This document shows positions 26,125 through 34,520 of a DNA stretch of 64,000 bases, one piece after another. The stretch comes from Planctomycetota bacterium (lineage in GTDB: Bacteria; Planctomycetota; UBA1135; GCA-002748355), in the NCBI GenBank assembly GCA_002748355.1, contig PDSF01000029.1:46262-110261 (forward strand), in the 5' to 3' direction. The stretch's first letter is position 1, and the number at the start of each line of letters is the position of its first letter. The translations under genes were made by a program, and so were the position numbers. The notes under the pieces were generated by a model. It was not told where the DNA came from and made no database searches. It saw only the letters and a list, made by a program, of their open reading frames with translations.

Positions 26125-27047
26125 TTGCCAGCTTCAGAGCCTTTCTTGCCAGCCTCGCTGTTCCCGGCTTTCTCTCCTTCGCCCGGATTCTTCGGATTGT
26201 CCTCCTTGGGAGTCTTCTCCTTGGGCTCGGGAGCCTTCCCAGAATTCGGGTATGCCTTCAGCAGCGGCAGCCGCTTCACGATTGGCTTCAGCGAGATGAT
26301 CAGCTCACAGGAGGTCCCTGGCTCGGGAAGCAGGTACTGATTGGGCCACCAGTTCTCATCCAGATTCCCCCTCTTGTGGCGAATCGTGATCAGCTGGTTA
26401 TCGGGTTTGACGTAGTAGCAAGAGATATAGTTCTGCTCATAGTCGGCGAGGTAAACCGGCGGCTCGCCTCGATAAAGCGAGGCCATGCGCCCACCGTAGT
26501 AAATCCAATCCACATCCTGCAGGGTCTTATCCTCGCGGGCATCGAGAACCAGGTCCTCGATGGCATACACAAGCGGCTTGCCATCCTTACCCTTCCACTG
26601 CAAGGCCATCTGGACCTTCGGTCCTTCGGGAGGAATCACCTTCACGGTCGGCGCCCCGTTCTCCACCTCTTCTTGAGTTGGCGGCGGCTTGATTGGCTCG
26701 TATCGAACGTTCTTGCCTCTCGGCAAACGCAACAGGGCAAGCGCAGTATTGAGGGTGCTGCCGAGACACTTTAAGACCACTAAGGCCTCGTGTTTTTTGC
26801 CGCGCGGCCCGATCGCGATGTATTCGATGGACTCTTTCGTGACTTTGATTTTTCCCTCGGCACGCACGAGCTTGCGCTTGATGTCGATACTCACTCCCTG
26901 GCTCTTCAACAGCTCAAGGACTTTGCTACGAGCATCCTGCTCTTGCGCCACTTTGCTCTTGGGCTGCGCGGCTGGTTTCTCTACCTGACCAGGCAAAGGC
27001 GTAGCCAGTAGGCCGAGGGTGAAGAAAAGAATCGTATATCGAATCAT
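26121..27047 (-). CDS. Secreted YdjY-domain protein
   Basis: 308 residues from the ATG at 27047, giving a signal peptide (MIRYTILFFTLGLLATPLPGQ). GGAG lies 11 nt upstream. The YdjY-like domain is recognisable in VSIDIKRKLVRAEGK and KKHEALVVLKCLGSTLNTAL, about residues 45-105. The rest is specific, ending in a low-complexity Lys/Glu/Pro/Gly tail (about 265-308). YdjY-domain proteins are frequent in Planctomycetota, with unknown function. It is coupled to the downstream membrane transferase by a 4-nt overlap. Confidence 0.75.
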   Translation of the reverse strand: MIRYTILFFTLGLLATPLPGQVEKPAAQPKSKVAQEQDARSKVLELLKSQGVSIDIKRKLVRAEGKIKVTKESIEYIAIGPRGKKHEALVVLKCLGSTLNTALALLRLPRGKNVRYEPIKPPPTQEEVENGAPTVKVIPPEGPKVQMALQWKGKDGKPLVYAIEDLVLDAREDKTLQDVDWIYYGGRMASLYRGEPPVYLADYEQNYISCYYVKPDNQLITIRHKRGNLDENWWPNQYLLPEPGTSCELIISLKPIVKRLPLLKAYPNSGKAPEPKEKTPKEDNPKNPGEGEKAGNSEAGKKGSEAGK

Positions 27048-27147
27048 CAGAACATCATCTCCATTACGCCTGCTCATAGCCCACCTAAAAAACGTCCCTA
27101 AGTGGCAGTGCTCCGAGTTCGGTGAGTATTCCCGGCAGCCGATAGGG

Positions 27148-29859
27148 CTACTCCATCTGAGCCAGAGTCGCCCGCAGCCGCTTGTCTAAGGCCGGGTCGC
27201 CACGGGCAGCGATCAGGCCCGACTCTAATATCTTGAGAGCCCGTTGCCGCTCACCGGCCTTAAAAGCAGCGATCGCGGCAAGCCAAGCCCCATGGGCATG
27301 AAGGGTGGCCAGGCCATGCTCGGCGTCGCCCGGAACGACGCCCCTGCAGATGCGTTCAAGCTCTCGCTCGCGGACATCCAGCCGGATCAGGCCGCGCATA
27401 CCGGCTTGCCAGCGCTCGGCCGCTGCTGCGAAGTCTCCCTCCTGCCGGCATAGCTCAGCCGAGAACAGCAGGAGCTCCGGATCCGACCAATGCGGACGGG
27501 GCCCTAGGCCCTGCGCCCAAGCGACCAGGGGGGCAAGCGCTGGCAATGCCAGCCCAGCAGCCCGGCACTCAACGAGGGCCAGCAAGAGGTAGCCCTTGCT
27601 GGCTTGGATCCAAACCAAGCGCCGATCGGGACGGGTAAGCTCGGCCCGCAGCGCCTTAGCGATGGCCGTGGGCCTTGCCCGGGACAAGCCCCGCGCTGCC
27701 GGGCGTAGCAATGGATATTGAGCCTCCACGCGCTTCCGGCTACGCAGCCGCTCCCACTCCTTACGCACCCCCGCTAGCGGATCGCGGGCGATCGGCGCCA
27801 AGAGCACCCGCACCAGGAAACGCAGCTCCTCGGCGCTCGGCTCGCCAGACAAGGCCCCCATGACCTCGCAGAGCAGCCCCGCCTCGTCATAGCCCTCGTT
27901 CTCGATCCATGCCTGCACCTGGGACTCGAGCGCGGCGAAGTCCTTGCGCTCGGCAAGGGCGGCAGCGAGCTGTTCGCGAACGGACGCGTCCTGCTCGATC
28001 TCCAGGGCATGGCGCAGCATCGCCCCCCAGGGCAAATCGCGCCGAAGGCGCAGAATCGTGATCAACTCGTCCCGCACATGCGGCAGGGCACGCGCCTCCC
28101 CCTCACCAAGCAGGCGCGCTTCGAAGAGCTCGCGATCGCCGGGCAGCAGGGCACGGGTCACCCCCTTGCGCGCCCGCAGCAGTTCCGCTTCATCCAACTC
28201 GTGGAGCATGCTCCATAGCTTTCGACCGGCAGCGGCATCCGAACGAGTCGCCCGCAGCAACAGCGCTTCGCGCTCCCAGCCAGGAATCGCCCGTTCCCTA
28301 AGCATGCGCATCACAAAAGGGCGATCAGAGCTTTCAAACCACTTGCGCACCGCGAAGCGGAGCAAGGGATCCTTCTTGGCGACCAGCTCCGCCACAACGC
28401 GAGCAATCTCTTCCTCCTCGGCAAAGGCGAAGAGCGCGTAGAGCCAAGCGCTGCGCACCGCTTCCGAACGCTCCTGTGCGAATCCTCTTCGCACCGCCGC
28501 CTGAACTTGCTCACTGCCTAGGTGCTTGCGCAAGCCCTTCGCTGCCAAAGTCCGCAGGCGGGGACTCTCTTCAGCCATCAGGGCGAGATAAAACTCGGCC
28601 GGCGGCGGCTCATCGAGCAAGAGCAAGAGCCAGCCATGGCGCTGCAGCCGCTGGGAATCGGCGGCGACCCAAGCGAGGAGTTCATCGTGCAACACCTGCG
28701 CCCCGACACAGGCGCGGAAAGCAGGAGTCGCCACCGACTCCTCCATCTTGAGCGCGGCACGGAACACCGCTTGGAGAGCTTGGTGCTCCTTGAGCAGCGG
28801 CGCCAGCTCGGCGATCCAAACGGCGCGCCGCGCCTCGTCTGCGACTCGCCCGAAGTCCTTGGCAGCGATGCGCAGCAGCAGCTTTGGCGCGCAGCGGCGC
28901 AGAAAGGTCAGGAAGACGGGGAAGGACTCGGCCGGGCACTCGGCATGTCGCTGCGCCAGGTCGCTGAGCGCCGCCGCCGGCAGCGGAAAGGCCAGAACCA
29001 TGCGATCCCAGAACTCGTCCTCGGGCGCCGCGAAGAGCCCTTCGAGCAGGCGGACCTTAGCCGCAGCCGGCAGCAGCGCAGCAAGCCGGTGCATGAGACC
29101 CGTCTCTCCGGCGCGAGCTGCGCGCAGCGCCAGCTGCTCAGGCCGCTGCGGCCAAGAGCCCAGCGGCAGGTGGAGCAAAGCCTGCGCACGCAGGGCGATA
29201 TCCGCATCCTCCTCGGCGGCAAAGGCAGCCAAGACCGGGAAGCAATCGGCTCGCAAGCAGCCAAGGCCCCGCTGGAGAATCAGCTCAGCGGCAGCCTTGT
29301 CCCGCAACAAGTCTCGGAGTAACTCCGGGCCAAAGCGCTCCGGCACCGCGAGCCAAATCTTGGCCGCAGCCCTGGCCAAACCCGGCCGCTGCAATAGCCC
29401 GCGCAGCTGCCTGCGGTCCAAGGCGACGCGGCGCTCTAGGGAGGCGAGCGCCTGCTTCCGCACCGCCGGAAACGGGTCATCCAGAAGCTTCCACAGCAGG
29501 GGCTCAAGGCCCGGCAGTGCCAGGCAATTGCCCGCTGCCCGCGCCGCCTCGAAGCGCAAGGCCCACTGCGCAGAACCCAAGCCCGCCCGCAGCTCTTCCG
29601 GCAAGAGCTCCTGTCGCTCCCCCAGCACGCGCAAGACTGCCTGCTGGCGGCGAAAGCCCTCTCCCTGCAGCGCCCAGGCCCGCAGCGCAGCAGCCGGAGA
29701 ATCCGGCCACGCGCTCAGCGTCCGCATCGCCAGCTCACGGCACTCGTCGAGGTCCGGCTCCTCAAGCGCAGGAAAGAGCTCGGCCGACAGCTCCGCTTGC
29801 GCAAGGATCGGCACGGGCAGGATGGCCAAGAACAGGGTCGCTAGCTCAATAAGCTTCAC
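27148..29859 (-). CDS. Large secreted HEAT-like repeat protein
   Basis: A GTG at 29859 is chosen because it overlaps the upstream stop (GTGA) and starts a signal peptide (VKLIELATLFLAILPVPILAQA); the frame is open 123 nt further. The 903-residue product is almost entirely alpha-helical, rich in Ala, Leu, Arg and Glu. It contains HEAT-type units such as DPFPAVRKQALASLERR, SPRLRTLAAKGLRKHLG and DPLLRFAVRKWF. The C-terminal third (about 750-903) looks TPR-like. No catalytic motif is seen. It is probably a periplasmic scaffold, paired with a SUFU-domain protein. Confidence 0.7.
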   Translation of the reverse strand: MKLIELATLFLAILPVPILAQAELSAELFPALEEPDLDECRELAMRTLSAWPDSPAAALRAWALQGEGFRRQQAVLRVLGERQELLPEELRAGLGSAQWALRFEAARAAGNCLALPGLEPLLWKLLDDPFPAVRKQALASLERRVALDRRQLRGLLQRPGLARAAAKIWLAVPERFGPELLRDLLRDKAAAELILQRGLGCLRADCFPVLAAFAAEEDADIALRAQALLHLPLGSWPQRPEQLALRAARAGETGLMHRLAALLPAAAKVRLLEGLFAAPEDEFWDRMVLAFPLPAAALSDLAQRHAECPAESFPVFLTFLRRCAPKLLLRIAAKDFGRVADEARRAVWIAELAPLLKEHQALQAVFRAALKMEESVATPAFRACVGAQVLHDELLAWVAADSQRLQRHGWLLLLLDEPPPAEFYLALMAEESPRLRTLAAKGLRKHLGSEQVQAAVRRGFAQERSEAVRSAWLYALFAFAEEEEIARVVAELVAKKDPLLRFAVRKWFESSDRPFVMRMLRERAIPGWEREALLLRATRSDAAAGRKLWSMLHELDEAELLRARKGVTRALLPGDRELFEARLLGEGEARALPHVRDELITILRLRRDLPWGAMLRHALEIEQDASVREQLAAALAERKDFAALESQVQAWIENEGYDEAGLLCEVMGALSGEPSAEELRFLVRVLLAPIARDPLAGVRKEWERLRSRKRVEAQYPLLRPAARGLSRARPTAIAKALRAELTRPDRRLVWIQASKGYLLLALVECRAAGLALPALAPLVAWAQGLGPRPHWSDPELLLFSAELCRQEGDFAAAAERWQAGMRGLIRLDVRERELERICRGVVPGDAEHGLATLHAHGAWLAAIAAFKAGERQRALKILESGLIAARGDPALDKRLRATLAQME

Positions 29860-30449
29860 AGCACCGTGTCGCGAAAGGGATCGAGGTAGCTCAGCTCGGC
29901 ATCTTCGAAGCGCATCTCGAGCGCTTCGGCACCGTAGTGTTCTTTGAACTGGTTCTCGGCCTCGGTGATCGGAAGCAGCCAAAGACAGAGAACGGCTTGG
30001 TCGCTGAGTTCAGCGACCTCGAGATCCGGGCCATCGGGATAAGGCAGGGAGACCAAGCCATAGCAGCAGGTCGAGCCCGGCACCCACTCGCCTCCCATAT
30101 GAATCGTGTCCCAGTGCCTGATCGGGGCATAATTTCGATGGTAATACGCCACCGCATAGAGGAATTCGACGTGGCGCTGCGAAGCCTCTGGCGCATGCAA
30201 ATGCAGCTCGATCGGCAGCTCGTCGCTCGGCAGGGACATCCCAAGCGTCGCGTAACTGAACTCCTCCTCCCGCTCGAACTCGAGCACCGCAAAGCCCTCA
30301 GGCAGCTCATCGATCGGCGCGTCGGGAGCCGGGCACAGCTTGCCGGAAGCCCACCACTCGCTCTCGTAGTGCTTACGCAAATCTTCGAGATATCTCGTTC
30401 TGATCCGATCCACTAGCGACCTCTCTTCGGGGCGCAGATTCGACGACAT
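29856..30449 (-). CDS. Suppressor-of-fused (SUFU) domain protein
   Basis: 197 residues with the bacterial SUFU-like pattern: FAVLEFEREEEFSYATLGMS, HVEFLYAVAYYH, GEWVPGSTCCYGLVSLPYPDGPD (in part), LCLWLLPITEAE and ALEMRFEDAE. Bacterial SUFU proteins are often immunity proteins of polymorphic toxin systems, but many stand alone. Here the partner is a secreted HEAT-like protein that starts inside this stop codon, and no toxin domain is visible nearby. Cytoplasmic, with no signal peptide. Confidence 0.8.
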   Translation of the reverse strand: MSSNLRPEERSLVDRIRTRYLEDLRKHYESEWWASGKLCPAPDAPIDELPEGFAVLEFEREEEFSYATLGMSLPSDELPIELHLHAPEASQRHVEFLYAVAYYHRNYAPIRHWDTIHMGGEWVPGSTCCYGLVSLPYPDGPDLEVAELSDQAVLCLWLLPITEAENQFKEHYGAEALEMRFEDAELSYLDPFRDTVL

Positions 30450-30511
30450 TGGCGCTCACAAAGCTCGGGGAAAGCCTCGGCAGTCGATCACCGCCAAATC
30501 CTGGCCCTGCT

Positions 30512-31372
30512 CTAGCCGAGCTGCCTCCACACCCGAGGCAGGGTCTCGATCAAATCGCTGGCGATAAGGCCCATCTCACTGGCCTCGGCTGCGACCAAAT
30601 CGCCAGCCATGCCGTGCACGGCAACGGCAAGCTGCGCCGCCTCGAAGGGCTCAAGGCCCTGCGCCAGCAAGCCGGTCACAATGCCGGTCAAGACATCGCC
30701 GCTACCACCACTGGCCATGCCAGGGTTGCCAGTTTGATTCTCGTAGAGACGTTCGCCGTCGAAGACGAGGGTCCCCTTACCCTTGAGCACCACGACGGCG
30801 CCGCTGCGCGAATGCAGCTCCTGTATCGCTCGCTTTCTATCCCCCTGGACCTCGGCGGCGTTGTGCCAATCGAGCAAACGCGCGGCCTCGCCCGGATGCG
30901 GGGTCAGAATCGTCGCCGCCCTGCGCTTGCGGAGCAGCTCCGGCTGCGAGTCAAGAGCGTTGATCCCATCCGCATCGAGGACGAGCGGCTTGTTCAGCGC
31001 CTGGCTGAAGTCCCGGGCAAACTGTGGCGCAGTTCCCCGCAAGGACAGCCCGGGCCCCATAGCAACGACGCTCACTCGTCGGCATTGCTCAAGGGCCTCA
31101 TCGCAGGCAAGGCTGGAGATCGCCCCTTCATCGCTAGGAAGGCCAAAGGAGGTCGCCTCGGGCACGGCGACGGGCGCCGGGCCGAGCCCTTCGCTGGGCA
31201 GCCCCATGCGACAGAGCCCCAAGCCAGAACGCAGCGCGGCGCGAGCTGCGAGAAATATGGCCCCTAGCATCCCGTCGCTACCACCAATCAGGGCGCAGGT
31301 TCCAAAGCTCCCCTTGTGCGCCGCACGCGGCCGCTCGGGCAGAGAAGGAAGTCCCTCTACGTTTCTCATCAT
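30512..31372 (-). CDS. nnrD: ADP/ATP-dependent NAD(P)H-hydrate dehydratase
   Basis: Repairs hydrated NAD(P)H (NAD(P)HX) by dehydration using ADP or ATP. The 286-residue single-domain protein shows the CARKD/NnrD motifs: HKGSFGTCALIGGSDGMLGA, LDADGINAL, ILTPHPGEAARLL, and NPGMASGGSGDVLTG with the catalytic Asp. The epimerase half (NnrE) that is often fused to it is absent here. It starts 58 nt after the asparaginase-like gene in the same direction and may share its transcript. Confidence 0.93.
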   Translation of the reverse strand: MMRNVEGLPSLPERPRAAHKGSFGTCALIGGSDGMLGAIFLAARAALRSGLGLCRMGLPSEGLGPAPVAVPEATSFGLPSDEGAISSLACDEALEQCRRVSVVAMGPGLSLRGTAPQFARDFSQALNKPLVLDADGINALDSQPELLRKRRAATILTPHPGEAARLLDWHNAAEVQGDRKRAIQELHSRSGAVVVLKGKGTLVFDGERLYENQTGNPGMASGGSGDVLTGIVTGLLAQGLEPFEAAQLAVAVHGMAGDLVAAEASEMGLIASDLIETLPRVWRQLG

Positions 31373-31430
31373 GCGGGCTCCTTGCAGCCTTTGGGATGTC
31401 TCGTGAGTGGCAGAAAGCCGGGTTCGGCGC

Positions 31431-32549
31431 CTAGCTGCCGCTCGACCTTATCGAGCGGCCTGCTAGCGGGGGGGGGCTCCGAAGCGGCTTGGGGGCGGAA
31501 AGCTCGAAGGGCGGCACCTGGATCTTCCCCACCAACCTCGCCTGGGTGTTGTAGATAGGCGCCGCAAAATAATGGGCAAGGTCGGCTTCGTCACCACGAA
31601 GCAGCCCAAGCGCCTTCAACAACTGCGGCACGAAGAACTCGTACGCACGCCCGGCACCGTCTTCGGACTTGATTGCGATCCCCATGGCCTCGCGACCCGG
31701 GGCTCGACGCACGCCTATCGCGAAGACTCCTTCCGCGCCGCACTTGCAGAAAAGCTCGCCTCGGGTGGCCCTCATCAAAGCGGTGTCGAGACGCAGCTGC
31801 TGCGGGGCCCGGTAGCCGGCAATGAAGTGCGGCGCATCCACGAAGGCGTGATAGACCTCCTCGCCAGCCTCCTGCAAATCGCGCGGCAGCACCTCGGGGT
31901 GGGCAAGGTCGCGGAAGAGCGCCGCCAGTTCGACCAGCGGAAAGGCATACATCGGCGCCCCACAACCGTCGAAGACAGCGCTTTCTGCTGTCAGCTTGAG
32001 CCCACGCATACGGTGCAAGACATCGCGCACCTCGGCCTGCACGGGATGCTCAGGGTCGAGATAGTCGTGCAGGCTCGCAGAGATCTGCTTGGCCCGGGCG
32101 AGGAAACCCGAGTGCTTGCCCGAGCAGTTGTTGTGGATCGGCCGCGCCTCTTCGCCACGACGGAAAAGCCGCTGCGCCGCCAAGACATCGATCGGGGGAT
32201 GTGCCCCGCAAGCCAGCGCCGTTTCCGGCACTCCAGAGCGGGACAAGACCTCACGCACCGCGGCGATATGCGTCTCGTCCGACGAGTGGCTGGCGCAAAG
32301 GATCGCACGCTGCTGCGGGCCAAGTCCTAACTTTTTGGGGCCACCGCCAGCGAAGAAGGGTAGGAGCTGCAGGGGCTTGAGCGCCGAGCGCGGAAGGATC
32401 TCGGCCTCGTAGTCACCACCCGCCGCCAATACAGCGTCCTCAGCGAGGACCACCCAGCGGCCGCGATGCTGGGACTCGCAAAATCCTCCCCGAAGCACTT
32501 CGACCAAAACGGGCGCAAGGTCATCAGAGGCAATACGCGGATGAGACAA
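31431..32549 (-). CDS. Asparaginase II family protein
   Basis: Belongs to the bacterial L-asparaginase II (YwdD-like) family: PVLVEVLRGG, ALKPLQLLPF, CASHSSDE, HNNCSGKHSGFL, and VFDGCGAPMYAF are all present. The frame is open to a GTG at 32627, which would overlap the divergent nuclease gene. A TTG at 32549 with GGAG upstream gives 372 residues that begin just before the conserved domain and is preferred, but the start is uncertain. The last 20 residues are unusual: Ser/Arg/Pro-rich, encoded over a run of nine G, and ending in a hairpin. Confidence 0.82.
   Translation of the reverse strand: MSHPRIASDDLAPVLVEVLRGGFCESQHRGRWVVLAEDAVLAAGGDYEAEILPRSALKPLQLLPFFAGGGPKKLGLGPQQRAILCASHSSDETHIAAVREVLSRSGVPETALACGAHPPIDVLAAQRLFRRGEEARPIHNNCSGKHSGFLARAKQISASLHDYLDPEHPVQAEVRDVLHRMRGLKLTAESAVFDGCGAPMYAFPLVELAALFRDLAHPEVLPRDLQEAGEEVYHAFVDAPHFIAGYRAPQQLRLDTALMRATRGELFCKCGAEGVFAIGVRRAPGREAMGIAIKSEDGAGRAYEFFVPQLLKALGLLRGDEADLAHYFAAPIYNTQARLVGKIQVPPFELSAPKPLRSPPPLAGRSIRSSGS
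31438..31458 (-). terminator. Hairpin over the asparaginase-like 3-prime end
   Basis: CCGCTCGA (31438-31445) pairs perfectly with TCGAGCGG (31451-31458) over a 5-nt loop and lies in the last codons, immediately before the TAG. There is no U-tract after it on the minus strand, so it may protect the 3-prime end rather than terminate. Confidence 0.35.
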
Positions 32550-32620
32550 AGAAGGAGCTCCGGGAAGGCGGCCCGAGAGGCGGGCTCGCGCAGTGGACCA
32601 GCGCCGACTATAAACCAGGC

Positions 32621-33034
32621 ATGTCACAGTTCATCGAGGTGGAACTCGTTCGGGTCGTCGTCCACGAACGCAACGACCAGCAGGTTATCGGGCTCCAGGA
32701 ACGTGGAGGCGAACGCAGCTTTCCGATCGTGATCGGAACCAACGAAGCTTTCGAAATCCACCGCAAGATCACCGGCATCGAATCCCAACGCCCACTGACC
32801 CACGATTTGATCGGCAACCTGCTCCGGGCCTGCGACGCCAGCGTCGAGCGAGTCGTTATCTCGGACCTGCGCGGTGGCACCTTCTATGCGGTCATCGTCA
32901 TTCAACTGGCCTCAGGTGACAGCGTCGAAGTCGATAGCCGGCCCTCCGATGCGATAGCGCTTTCCGTGCAATCCGGCTGCCCTATTTATGCCAGCGAGCA
33001 GGTCTTCGAAGAACTCGGCCGCCCGCCCGAGTAA
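32621..33034 (+). CDS. Bifunctional nuclease (BFN/DUF151) family protein
   Basis: 137 residues covering the whole DUF151 domain: QVIGLQERGGERSFPIVIG, EAFEIHRKITG, RPLTHDLIGNLL, VVISDLRGGTFYAVI and VDSRPSDAIALSV are characteristic. The best studied members are plant bifunctional nucleases acting on RNA and DNA. The function of bacterial versions is not settled. It is transcribed divergently from the asparaginase-like gene, with very little room for two promoters. A DUF2891 gene follows 39 nt later. Confidence 0.9.
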   Translation: MSQFIEVELVRVVVHERNDQQVIGLQERGGERSFPIVIGTNEAFEIHRKITGIESQRPLTHDLIGNLLRACDASVERVVISDLRGGTFYAVIVIQLASGDSVEVDSRPSDAIALSVQSGCPIYASEQVFEELGRPPE

Positions 33035-33073
33035 GACGCCAGCACGAAGACCCCAACCAGGCCTAGATCGACG

Positions 33074-34159
33074 ATGCCAAGCAAGTCGCAGAAGGACCTA
33101 GAGTTCACGGAGGATATGGCCGGCCGATTTGCCGAAATGGCACTGGCCTGTATCCACCGGGAATACCCCAACAAAATCGGCCACGTTCTCAGCCGCGCAG
33201 AAGATGCCGAGCCACCGCGGCAGCTAACGCCCATGTTCTACGGCTGCTTCGATTGGCATAGCGCGGTGCACGGGCATTGGCTGCTCTGTCGGCTCCTCCA
33301 CCTTTTTCCGCAAGCCCCATTCGCCCCACGCGCGCGAGCGGCGCTGCATCGCAGCATGACTCAGGAGAATGCCGCTGGCGAACTCGCCTATTTCTCGCGA
33401 CCAGGCTGTGAGTCCTTCGAACGCCCCTACGGTCTCGCCTGGCTACTGGGGCTCTGCCAAGAGCTTCGCGAATGGAAAGACCCAGAGGCCCAAGCCTGGA
33501 GCCAGATCCTCTCTGCCCTGGAGGAGGCGGCGGCGCAGAGGATCGCGACATGGCTCCCCAAGCTCTCGCACCCCATCCGCACCGGTGAGCACAGCCAAAG
33601 CGCCTTCTCCATGGGCCTCGCCCTCGATTGGGCCCGCAGCACCAATCACTCGGACTTCGCCACCCTGATCGAGCAATCCGCGAACGAATACTACGGCGAG
33701 GATCGCGGCTGGCGCCTCGCCTTCGAGCCGAGTGGCCAAGACTTCCTCTCGCCAGGGCTCGCCGAGGCCGACCTCATGCGACGGGTCCTGGCCCCCGAGC
33801 CCTTCGCCGAGTGGCTGATGCTCTTCCTCCCCGAACTCGACCAGGCCCAAGATTCCGACTGGCTCCAGCCCGCTGTCGTCACCGACAAGAGCGATGGCAA
33901 GCTCGTGCACCTGGATGGCCTCAATCTCTCACGAGCCTGGATGCTTGAGGGGATCGCCGCTGGCCTGCCCGCAGAGCATCCTCGGGCGGAAGCTCTCCTT
34001 TGCGCAGCAAGAGCCCACGCCGAGAGAGGCCTCAGCTCCCTACGCGAGCAGAGCTACGAAGGCGGGCACTGGCTCGGCAGCTTCGCTACCTACCTGATGA
34101 GCAAGCGCGGCCTTCCGCAGCCGGCGAACGAACAGACCCTTGGAATAGGCCCGCGCTGA
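33074..34159 (+). CDS. DUF2891 family protein
   Basis: 361 residues matching the DUF2891 family: MALACIHREYPNKIGHVL, LTPMFYGCFDWHSAVHGHW, FERPYGLAWLL, and a SFATYLMSKRG end. The Trp- and His-rich core and even helical spacing suggest an alpha/alpha barrel like those of sugar-active enzymes, but no biochemical role is established. No signal peptide. Probably co-transcribed with the nuclease gene. Confidence 0.85.
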   Translation: MPSKSQKDLEFTEDMAGRFAEMALACIHREYPNKIGHVLSRAEDAEPPRQLTPMFYGCFDWHSAVHGHWLLCRLLHLFPQAPFAPRARAALHRSMTQENAAGELAYFSRPGCESFERPYGLAWLLGLCQELREWKDPEAQAWSQILSALEEAAAQRIATWLPKLSHPIRTGEHSQSAFSMGLALDWARSTNHSDFATLIEQSANEYYGEDRGWRLAFEPSGQDFLSPGLAEADLMRRVLAPEPFAEWLMLFLPELDQAQDSDWLQPAVVTDKSDGKLVHLDGLNLSRAWMLEGIAAGLPAEHPRAEALLCAARAHAERGLSSLREQSYEGGHWLGSFATYLMSKRGLPQPANEQTLGIGPR

Positions 34160-34171
34160 CAAAACACCCCC

Positions 34172-34196
34172 ATCCGGCACTCTGTCACTCGCGAGT
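34172..34196 (+). repeat. Short dispersed repeat, copy 2
   Basis: CATCCGGCACTCTGTC followed by ACTCGCGAGT, 12 nt after the DUF2891 stop. It matches 17738-17762 on the opposite strand with two differences. This copy contains the perfect palindrome ACTCGCGAGT, which is degraded in the other copy. Confidence 0.5.
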
Positions 34197-34265
34197 CGTT
34201 TTCTGCGACCTACGAGTCTTTGGAATCGTCGCACGAGAGAAGCAGCAAATCGCTCGCCCTCGTCG

Positions 34266-34295
34266 TTGACAGGCCTCGCCCTAAAGCGCCACGAT
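34266..34295 (+). promoter_or_regulatory. Probable tRNA-Ser promoter
   Basis: A perfect -35 hexamer TTGACA (34266-34271), an 18-nt spacer and a weak -10 CACGAT (34290-34295), placed 44 nt before the first base of the mature tRNA. Position and -35 quality support it; the -10 is poor. Confidence 0.4.
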
Positions 34296-34339
34296 TCGCA
34301 GTGGCTCGCAAAGCCTAGGTCTTTGATCAGAGCCTCGGT

Positions 34340-34427
34340 GGTGGGATGGCAGAGTGGCCGAATGCGCCGGTTTTGAAAACCGGTTTGTCGCAAGGCAACG
34401 GGGGTTCGAATCCCTCTCCCACCGCCA
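34340..34427 (+). tRNA. tRNA-Ser (anticodon UGA)
   Basis: Folds as a class II tRNA. The acceptor GGTGGGA (34340-34346) pairs with TCCCACC (34417-34423), with discriminator G and encoded CCA. The anticodon stem CCGGT/ACCGG encloses the loop TTTGAAA with anticodon TGA. A long variable arm (TTGTCGCAAGGCAAC region) and a GTTCGAATC T-loop follow. It reads UCA-type serine codons. The UbiA-family gene starts 93 nt downstream. Confidence 0.96.
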
Positions 34428-34520
34428 TGTTTTCTCTTTTCCGCGCACCAGAAGGCCCCAAGCCTTCTCCGGCGCGGCTTGCCCCGAGCCTTCTCGCCGG
34501 GCGGACGATCGGCAAACGCG

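Noticed and set aside
28522..29947. Plus-strand open frames of 266 and 399 codons opposite the HEAT-like gene
   Set aside because: Ser/Arg/Ala-rich shadow translations caused by the high-GC Ala/Leu-rich coding strand.
30449..31267. 272-codon plus-strand open frame opposite nnrD
   Set aside because: Antisense to a complete NAD(P)HX dehydratase with all motifs; its own sequence shows no domain.
32550..32627. GTG start at 32627 for the asparaginase-like protein
   Set aside because: It would overlap the divergent nuclease gene start and adds a non-conserved Arg-rich stretch; the TTG at 32549 with a GGAG site fits better, though not proven.
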